A stretch of DNA of 64,000 bases from Xylocopa sonorina (lineage: Eukaryota > Arthropoda > Insecta > Hymenoptera > Apidae), in NCBI RefSeq assembly GCF_050948175.1, contig NW_027490179.1:248001-312000 (forward strand), in the 5' to 3' direction. The notes beneath the pieces are model-generated. The model had not been told where the DNA came from and did not search any database. It worked only from the letters and a program-made list of their open reading frames with translations. The position numbers and the translations under genes are program-made. This document shows positions 57,333-64,000 of the stretch, one piece after another (the first letter of the stretch is position 1; every line of letters begins with the position of its first letter).

Positions 57333-58205
57333 TGCAAGGAAGTGTCGCATTTACATTCAATTGAATCGTAGACGAGGAATGCATAACACTTCGCAACGAA
57401 TATTATATCTTATCATGAAACATAGATAAGAGATGCAATATCTCGTTTTAAGAAGCATTTGAGCTCTATTGCTTCGATACGTAGACATCTGTAAACGCTA
57501 TTTCCTAGCAAGGAAGTGTCGCATTTACATTCATTTGAAGTGTAGACGAGGAATACATGATACCTCGCAAATCATATTATATCTATACCATGAAACATAG
57601 AAATGATATTCGATATCGCGTTTTAAGATGCATTAGAAAGCTATTGCTACGATACGTAGACATCTGCAAACCCTATTTCCTAGCGAGGAAGTATCGCATT
57701 CACATTCATTTGAAGTGTAGACGAGGAATACATAACACTTCGCAAATCATGTTATATCTTACCATGAAACATAGAAATGAGATGCGATATCGCGTTTTAA
57801 GAATCATATGAACTCTATTGCTACGATACGTAGACATCTGCAATCGCTATTTCCTTGCAAGGAAGTGTCGCATTTACTTTCATTTGAAATGTAGACGAGG
57901 AACACATAACACTTCGCAAATCATATTATATCTTACCATGAAACATAGAAATGAGATGCGATATCGCGTTTTAAGAAGCATTAGAACTCTATTGCTACGA
58001 TACCTAGACATCTGCAGACGCTGTTTCCTAGCAAGGAAGTGTCGCATTTACATTCATTTGAAGTGTAGACGAGGAATACATGATACCTCGCAAATCATAT
58101 TATATCTATACCATGAAACATAGAAATGAGATTCGATATCGCGTTTTAACAAGCATTAGAAAGCTATTGCTACGATACGTAGACATCTGCAAACGCTATT
58201 TCCTA
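57333..58205. repeat. Last family A monomers before the boundary, with two 1-bp insertions
   Basis: About five monomers. TATCTATACCATG insertions occur at 57,580-57,592 and 58,103-58,115, each after TGATACCTCGC. The final monomer keeps A4 marks (GAGATTCGATATCGCG, TTAGAAAGC) up to CTATTTCCTAG. It then changes within a few bases to the B form CATGGAAGTTTCGC. Confidence 0.87.
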
Positions 58206-59160
58206 GCATGGAAGTTTCGCATTTACATTCTTTTGAAATGAATACGAGATATACATGACACTTCGCAATGAATATTATACATTATCATGAAACATAGAAG
58301 TGAGTTGCGATATGGCGTTTTAAGAAGCATTAGAACTCTATTGCTACTATACGTAGACATCTGCAAACGCTATTTCCTAGCATGGAAGTGTCGCATTTAC
58401 ATTCTTTTGAAGTGAATACGGGATATACATGACACTTCGCAATGAATATTATACCTTATCATGAAACATAGAAGTGAGATGCGATATGGCATTTTCAGAA
58501 GCGTTAGAACTTTATTGCTACGATACGTAGACATCTGCAAAAGCTATTTCCTAACATGGAAGTGTCGCATTTACATTCTTTTGATGTGAAAGCGAGATGT
58601 ACATGACACCTCGCAATGAATATTATATCTTGTCATGAAACATAGAAGTGAGAAGCGATATGGCGTCTTAAGAAGCATTAGAACTCTATTGCTACGATAC
58701 GTAGACATCTGCAAACGCTATTTCCTAGCATGGAAGTATCGCATTTACATTCTTTTGAAATGAATACGAGATATACATGACACTTCGCAATGAATATTAT
58801 ACCTTATCATGAAACATAGAAGTGAGTTGCGATATGGCGTTTTAAGAAGCATTAGAACTTTACTGCTACGATACGTAGACATCTGCAAACGCTATTTCCT
58901 AGCATGGAAGTGTCGCATTTACATTCTTGTGAAGTGAAATCGAGGTATACATGACACCTCGCAATGAATATTATATCTTATCATGAAACATAGAAGTGAG
59001 ATGCGATATCGCGTTTGCAGAAGCACTAGGACTCTATTGCTACGATACGTAGACATCTGCAAACGCTATTTCCTAGCATGGAAGTGTCGCATTTACATTC
59101 GTTTGAAGTGAATACGAGGTACACATGACACGTCGCAATGAATATTATATCTTATCATGA
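58206..59160. repeat. Family B satellite, first segment
   Basis: About 5.5 monomers of a diverged 174-bp family. Its marks are CATGGAAG in place of AAGGAAG, TTCTTTTGAA in place of TTCATTTGAA, GAATACGAGATATACATGAC in place of the A block, CATAGAAGTGAG in place of CATAGAAATGAG, and GATATGGCG in many units in place of GATATCGCG. The period stays 174 bp: the AGACATCTGC box falls at 58,181, 58,355 and 58,529. The last about 490 bp (from about 58,671) are repeated at about 63,194-63,689, an offset of 4,523 bp or 26 monomers minus 1 bp. Confidence 0.93.
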
Positions 59161-59770
59161 AACATAGAAATGAGATGCGATATCGCGTTTTAAGAATCAT
59201 ATGAACTCTATTGCTACGATACGTAGACATCTGCAATCGCTATTTCCTTGCAAGGAAGTGTCGCATTTACTTTCATTTGAAATGTAGACGAGGAATACAT
59301 AACACTTCGCAAATCATATTATATCTCACCATGAAACATAGAAATGAGATGCGATATCGCGTTTTAAGAAGCATTAGAACTCTATTGCTACGATACCTAG
59401 ACATCTGCAGACGCTACTTCCTAGCAAGGAAGTGTCGCATTTACATTCATTTGTAGTGTAGACGAGGAATACATGATACTTCGCAATGAATATTATATCT
59501 TACCATGAAACATAGAAATGAGATGCGATATCGCGTTTTAAGAAGCATTAGAACACTATTGCTACGATAGGTAGACATTTGCAAACGCTATTTGCTAGCA
59601 AAGAAGTGTCGCATTTACATTCATTTGAAGTGTAGACGAGGAATACATAACACTTCGCAAATAATATTACATCTTACCATGAAACATAGAAATGAGATGC
59701 GATATCGCGTTTTAAGAAGCATTAGAAATCTATTGCTACGATACGTAGACATCTGCAAACGCTATTTCCT
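59161..59770. repeat. Island of family A inside family B
   Basis: About 3.5 monomers here carry A marks and are nearly identical to about 56,723-57,332, an offset of 2,438 bp (14 monomers plus two 1-bp insertions that lie between). They share rare variants: CGCTACTTCC, TTTGTAGTGTAG, CTATTTGCTAG and AATAATATTACATC. I saw one difference (ATGAAAC at 59,332 against ATAAAAC at 56,894). The left edge lies within ATGAAACATAG near 59,161. The right edge is where the A-type TTCCTTGCAAGG of the source copy is replaced by the B-type TTCCTAGCATGG, at about 59,770. This looks like a recent transfer across the family boundary by unequal exchange or conversion. Confidence 0.93.
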
Positions 59771-60896
59771 AGCATGGAAGTTTCGCATTTACATTCTTTT
59801 GAAGTGAATACGAGATATACATGACACTTCGCAATGAATATTATAACTTATCGTGAAACATAGGAATGAGTTGCGATATCGCGTTTTCAGAAGCATTAGA
59901 ACTTTATTGCTACGATACGTAGACATCTGCAAACGCTATTTCCTAGCGTGGAAGTGTCGCATTTACATTCTTGTGAAGTGAAATCGAGGTATACATGACA
60001 CCTCGCAATGAATATTTTATCTTATCATGAAACATAGAAGTGAGATGCAATATGGCGTTTTAGGAAGCATTAGAACTCTATTGCTACGATACGTAGACAT
60101 CTGCAAACGCTATTTCCTAGCATGGAAGTTTCGCATTTTCATTCTTTTGATGTGAAAGCGAGATGTACATGATACTTCGCAATGAATATTATATCTTACC
60201 ATGAAACATAGGAATGAGTTGCGATATCGCGTTTTGAGATGCATTAGAACTCTATTGCTACGATACGTAGACATCTGCAAACGCTATTTCCTAGCAAGGG
60301 AGTGTCGCATTTACATTCTTTTGAAGTGAATACGGGATATACATGACACTTCGCAATGAATATTATACCTTATCATGAAACATAGAAGTGAGATGCGATA
60401 TGGCGTTTTCAGAAGCATTAGAACTTTATTGCTACGATACGTAAACATTTGCAAAAGCTTTTTCCTAGCATGGAAGTGTCGCATTTACATTCGTTTGAAG
60501 TGAATACGAGGTACACATGACACGTCGCAATGAATATTATATCTTATCATGAAACATAGAAGTGAGATGCGATATCGCGTTTTGAGAAGCATTAGAACTC
60601 TATTGCTACGATACGTAGACATCTGCAAACGCTATTTCCTAGCAAGGGAGTGTCGCATTTACATTCTTTTGAAGTGAATACGGGATATACATGACACTTC
60701 GCAATGAATATTATACCTTATCATGAAACATAGAAGTGAGATGCGATATGGCGTTTTCAGAAGCATTAGAACATTATTGCTACGATACGTAGACATCTGC
60801 AAAAGCTATTTCCTAGCATGGAAGAGTCGCATTTATATTCTTGTGAAGTGAAATCGAGGTATACATGACACCTCGCAATGAATATTATATCTTATC

Positions 60897-61070
60897 ATGA
60901 AACATAGAAGTGAGATGCGATATGGCGTTTTCAGAAGCATTAGAACTCTATTGCTACGATACGTAGACATCTGCAAACGCTATTTCCTAGCATGGAAGTT
61001 TCGCATTTACATTCTTTTGAAATGAATACGAGATATACATGACACTTCGCAATGAATATTATACCTTATC
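60897..61070. repeat. Representative family B monomer
   Basis: One 174-bp unit counted from ATG to the base before the next ATG at 61,071. It shows the B marks CATAGAAGTGAG, GATATGGCG, GCATGGAAG, TTCTTTTGAA and TCGCAATGAATATT. In the frame that is open in family A, the TGT codon after TTGAA is TGA here, so this unit cannot be read through. The CTACGATACGTAG dyad is intact. The GCGATATCGC palindrome is broken by the GATATGGCG change. Confidence 0.88.
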
Positions 61071-61204
61071 ATGAAACATAGAAGTGAGATGCGATATGGC
61101 GTTTTCAGAAGCATTAGAACTCTATTGCTACGATACGTAGACATCTGCAAACGCTATTTCCTAGCATGGAAGTTTCGCATTTACATTCTTTTGAAGTGAA
61201 TACG

Positions 61205-61240
61205 AGATATACATATATCATCGGAATCAATATTATATCT
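61205..61240. repeat. Family B variant with CATCGGAATC
   Basis: ACATATATCATCGGAATC replaces the usual block that ends in TTCGCAATGA without a change of length. Related forms lie at about 62,255 and 62,772. All three are followed by a GCAGAAGCACTAG unit, so they belong to one block-copied haplotype. Confidence 0.87.
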
Positions 61241-62310
61241 TATCATGAAACATAGAAGTGAGATGCGATATCGCGTTTGCAGAAGCACTAGAACTCTATT
61301 GCTACGATACGTATACATCTGCAAACGCTATTTCCTAGCATGGAAGTGTCGCATTTACATTCGTTTGAAGTGAATACGAGGTACACATGACACGTCGCAA
61401 TGAATATTATATCTTATCATGAAACACAGAAGTGAGATGCGATATCGCGTTTTAAGAAGCATTAGAACTCTATTGCTACGATACGTAGACATCTGCAAAC
61501 GCTATTTCCTAGCAAGGGAGTGTCGCATTTACATTCTTTTGAAGTGAATACGGGATATGCATGACACTTCGCAATGAATATTATACCTTATCATGAAACA
61601 TAGAAGTGAGATGCGATATGGCGTTTTCAGAAGCATTAGAACTTTATTGCTACGGTACGTAGACATCTGCAAAAACTATTTCCTAGCATGGAAGTGTCGC
61701 ATTTACATTCTTGTGAAGTGAAATCGAGGTATACATGACACCTCGTAATGAATATTATATCTTATCATGAAACATAGAAGTGAGATGCGATATGGCGTTT
61801 TCAGAAGCATTAGAACTTTACTGCTACGATACGTAGACATCTGAAAAAGCTATTTCCTAGCATGGAAGTGTCGCATTTACATTCTTGTGAAGTGAAATCG
61901 AGGTATACATGACACCTCGCAATGAATATTATATCTTATCATGAAACATAGAAGTGAGATGCGATATGGCGTTCTACGAAGCATTAGAACTCTATTGCTA
62001 CGATACGTAGACATCTGCAAACGCTATATCCCAGCATGGAAGTTTCGCATTTTCATTCTTTTGAAGTGAAAGCGAGATGTACATGATACTTCGCAATGAA
62101 TATTATATCTTACAGTGAAACATAGAAGTGAGATGCGATATGGCGTTTTAAGAAGCATTAGAGCTCTATTGCTACGATACGTAGACATCTGCAAACGCTA
62201 TTTCCTAGCATGGAAGTTTCGCATTTACATTCTTTTGAAGTGAATACGAGATATACATGTAACATCGGAATCAATATTACATCTTATCATGAACCATAGA
62301 AGTGAGATGC

Positions 62311-62330
62311 GATATCGCGTTGCAGAAGCA
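62311..62330. repeat. Family B monomer with a 1-bp deletion
   Basis: TATCGCGTTGCAGAAGC replaces TATCGCGTTTGCAGAAGC, one base shorter. It is the only length change I found inside the second family B segment. Confidence 0.88.
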
Positions 62331-64000
62331 CTAGAACTCTATTGCTACGATACGTAGACATCTGCAAACGCTATTTCCTAGCATGGAAGTGTCGCATTTA
62401 CATTCGTTTGAAGTGAATACGAGGTACACATGACACGTCGCAATGAATATTATATCTTATCATGAAACATAGAAGTGAGATGCGATATCGCGTTTTAAGA
62501 AGCATCAGAACCCTATTGCTACGATACGTAGACATCTGCAAACGCTATTTCCTAGCAAGGGAGTGTCGCATTTACATTCTTTTGAAGTTAATACGGGATA
62601 TACATGACACTTCGCAATGAATATTATATCTTATCAAGAAACATAGGAATGAGTTGCGATATCGCGTTTTGAGAAGCATTAGAACTCTATTGTTACGATA
62701 CGTAGACATCTGCAAACGCTATTTCCTAGCATGCAAGTTTCGCTTTTACATTCTTTTGAAGTGAATACGTGATATACATATATCATCGGATTCAATATTA
62801 TATCTTATCATGAAACATAGAAGTGAGATGCGATATCGCGTTTGCAGAAGCACTAGAACTCTATTGCTACGATACGTATACATCTGCAAACGCTATTTCC
62901 TAGCATGGAAGTGTCGCATTTACATTCGTTTGAAGTGAATACGGGATATACATGACACTTCGCAATGAATATTATATCTTATCAAGAAACATAGGAATGT
63001 GTTGCGATATCGCGTTTTGAGAAGCATTAGAACTCTATTGCTACGATACGTAGGCATCTGCAAACGCTATTTCCTAGCATGGAAGTTTCGCATTTACATT
63101 CTTTTGAAGTGAATACGAGATATACATGACACTTCGCAATGAATATTATACCTTATCATGAAACATAGAAGTGAGATGCGATATGGCGTTTTCAGAAGCA
63201 TTAGAACTCTATTGCTACGATACGTAGACATCTGCAAACGCTATTTCCTAGCATGGAAGTATCGCATTTACATTCTTTTGAAATGAATACGAGATATACA
63301 TGACACTTCGCAATGAATATTATACCTTATCATGAAACATAGAAGTGAGTTGCGATATGGCGTTTTAAGAAGCATTAGAACTTTACTGCTACGATACGTA
63401 GACATCTGCAAACGCTATTTCCTAGCATGGAAGTGTCGCATTTACATTCTTGTGAAGTGAAATCGAGGTATACATGACACCTCGCAATGAATATTATATC
63501 TTATCATGAAACATAGAAGTGAGATGCGATATCGCGTTTGCAGAAGCACTAGGACTCTATTGCTACGATACGTAGACATCTGCAAACGCTATTTCCTAGC
63601 ATGGAAGTGTCGCATTTACATTCGTTTGAAGTGAATACGAGGTACACATGACACGTCGCAATGAATATTATATCTTATCATGAAACATAGAAGTGGGATG
63701 CGATATCGCGTTTTAAAAAGCATTAGAACTCTATTGCTACGATACGTAGACACCTGCAAACGCTATTTCCTAGCAAGGGAGTGTCGCATTTACATTCTTT
63801 TGAAGTGAATACGGGATATACATGACACTTCGCAATGAATATTATACCTTATTATGAAACATAGAAGTGAGATGCGATATGGCGTTTTCAGAAGCATTAG
63901 AACTTTATTGCTACGATACGTAGACATCTGCAACAGCTATTTCCTAGCATGGAAGTGTCGCATTTACATTCTTGTGAAGTGAAATCGAGGTATACATGAC

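Larger units (their letters stand above)
1..58205. repeat. Family A satellite domain
   Basis: About 334 monomers share family A marks: AAGGAAG or GAGGAAG after the TTTCCT box, CATTCATTTGAA, GTAGACGAGGAATAC or a close variant, and usually CATAGAAATGAG followed by GATATCGCG. Monomers differ at linked blocks of sites, giving at least six recurring classes (A1-A6, listed separately). The classes are shuffled and re-copied in higher-order repeats of several lengths. The 3' limit is set where CATGGAAG and TTCTTTTGAA, the family B marks, first replace the A marks. Confidence 0.95.
1..64000. repeat. 174-bp satellite tandem array, about 368 monomers
   Basis: The whole window is a head-to-tail array of a 174-bp unit. 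The anchor CATTTACATTC at base 1 recurs at 174-bp steps and is found again at 63,961. That is 368 units minus 72 bp, and 13 indels located in this window (at about 8.45, 12.94, 15.38, 16.40, 21.60, 22.05, 23.31, 23.76, 32.38, 50.21, 57.59, 58.11 and 62.32 kb) sum to exactly -72. All units share one orientation. No unique sequence, transposon or gene interrupts it. The typical unit is about 36% GC with 9 CpG. Arrays of this type are usual in eukaryotic centromeric or pericentromeric heterochromatin; that location is inferred. I do not recognise the family and cannot assign a species. Confidence 0.98.
59771..64000. repeat. Family B satellite, second segment with a roughly 5-monomer higher-order repeat
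   Basis: About 24 monomers of family B run to the window end. A recognisable order recurs. A unit with GAATACGAGGTACACATGAC and CGTCGC is followed by a unit with AGCAAGGGAGTG and GAATACGGGATATAC. Next comes a unit with GATATGGCGTTTTCAG, then one with GAAATCGAGGTATACATGAC and CCTCGC. The CGTTTGAAG mark sits at 59,101 (first segment), 60,493, 61,363, 62,406, 62,928 and 63,624. The spacings are 8, 5, 6 (minus 1 bp), 3 and 4 monomers. The order is therefore about five units long but irregular. The array continues beyond the window. Confidence 0.88.

Noticed and set aside
1..64000. CRISPR array
   Set aside because: There are direct repeats but no unique spacers. The whole 174-bp unit is repeated, far longer than CRISPR repeats, and no cas-like gene is present.
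1..64000. CENP-B box in the monomer
   Set aside because: I looked for the core pattern TTCG-4 bases-A-2 bases-CGGG on both strands in the class consensus forms and saw no match. Degenerate forms were not scored.
1..64000. Transposable element, rRNA or tRNA gene, or telomeric repeat embedded in the array
   Set aside because: The 174-bp phase can be followed without a gap from base 1 to 63,961, and all length changes are accounted for by indels of 1 or 24 bp. There is no room for an insert.
1..64000. Inverted (minus-strand) monomer blocks
   Set aside because: All anchors (CATTTACATTC, AGACATCTGC, ATGAAACATAG) read in the plus direction throughout. No orientation switch was found.

Overview
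This 64-kb window contains no gene that I can support. From first to last base it is one uninterrupted, head-to-tail tandem array of a 174-bp satellite monomer, all in one orientation. The phase anchor that starts at base 1 recurs exactly 368 monomers later at 63,961. The difference between 368 x 174 and the observed spacing (72 bp) is fully explained by 13 small indels that I located individually. I see no transposon, rRNA or tRNA gene, telomeric repeat, inversion or unique sequence.

Organism: long homogenised satellite arrays with higher-order repeats point to eukaryotic heterochromatin (centromeric, pericentromeric or subtelomeric). The commonest monomer is about 36% GC by hand count. It has 9 CpG where about 5.7 are expected, so there is no CpG depletion, which argues against a heavily CpG-methylated germline. 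I cannot name the species and do not recognise the satellite as a catalogued family.

Layout: 1-58,205 is family A, a mosaic of at least six haplotype-like monomer classes (A1-A6) in higher-order repeats of several periods. The blocks are about 1-9.6 kb (16-, 18- and 21-monomer registers), 9.6-16.2 kb (14- to 16-monomer registers), 16.2-21 kb (local 2- and 4-monomer duplications), 21-24.4 kb (a 1,715-bp tandem duplication), 24.4-39.7 kb (a 44-monomer register), 39.7-47.7 kb (an apparently perfect 4,002-bp tandem duplication) and 47.7-58.2 kb (16-, 23- and 39-monomer registers). From 58,206 the array switches to a diverged family B with its own roughly 5-monomer order. B is interrupted at 59,161-59,770 by a 610-bp island of family A nearly identical to 56.7-57.3 kb.

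Coding: 174 is 58 codons, so one plus-strand frame stays open through many monomers and gives conceptual ORFs up to 229 codons. Different monomer classes place stops at different points, substitutions show no codon-position bias by eye, and family B has a TGA in nearly every unit. I treat all these ORFs as artefacts of the period.
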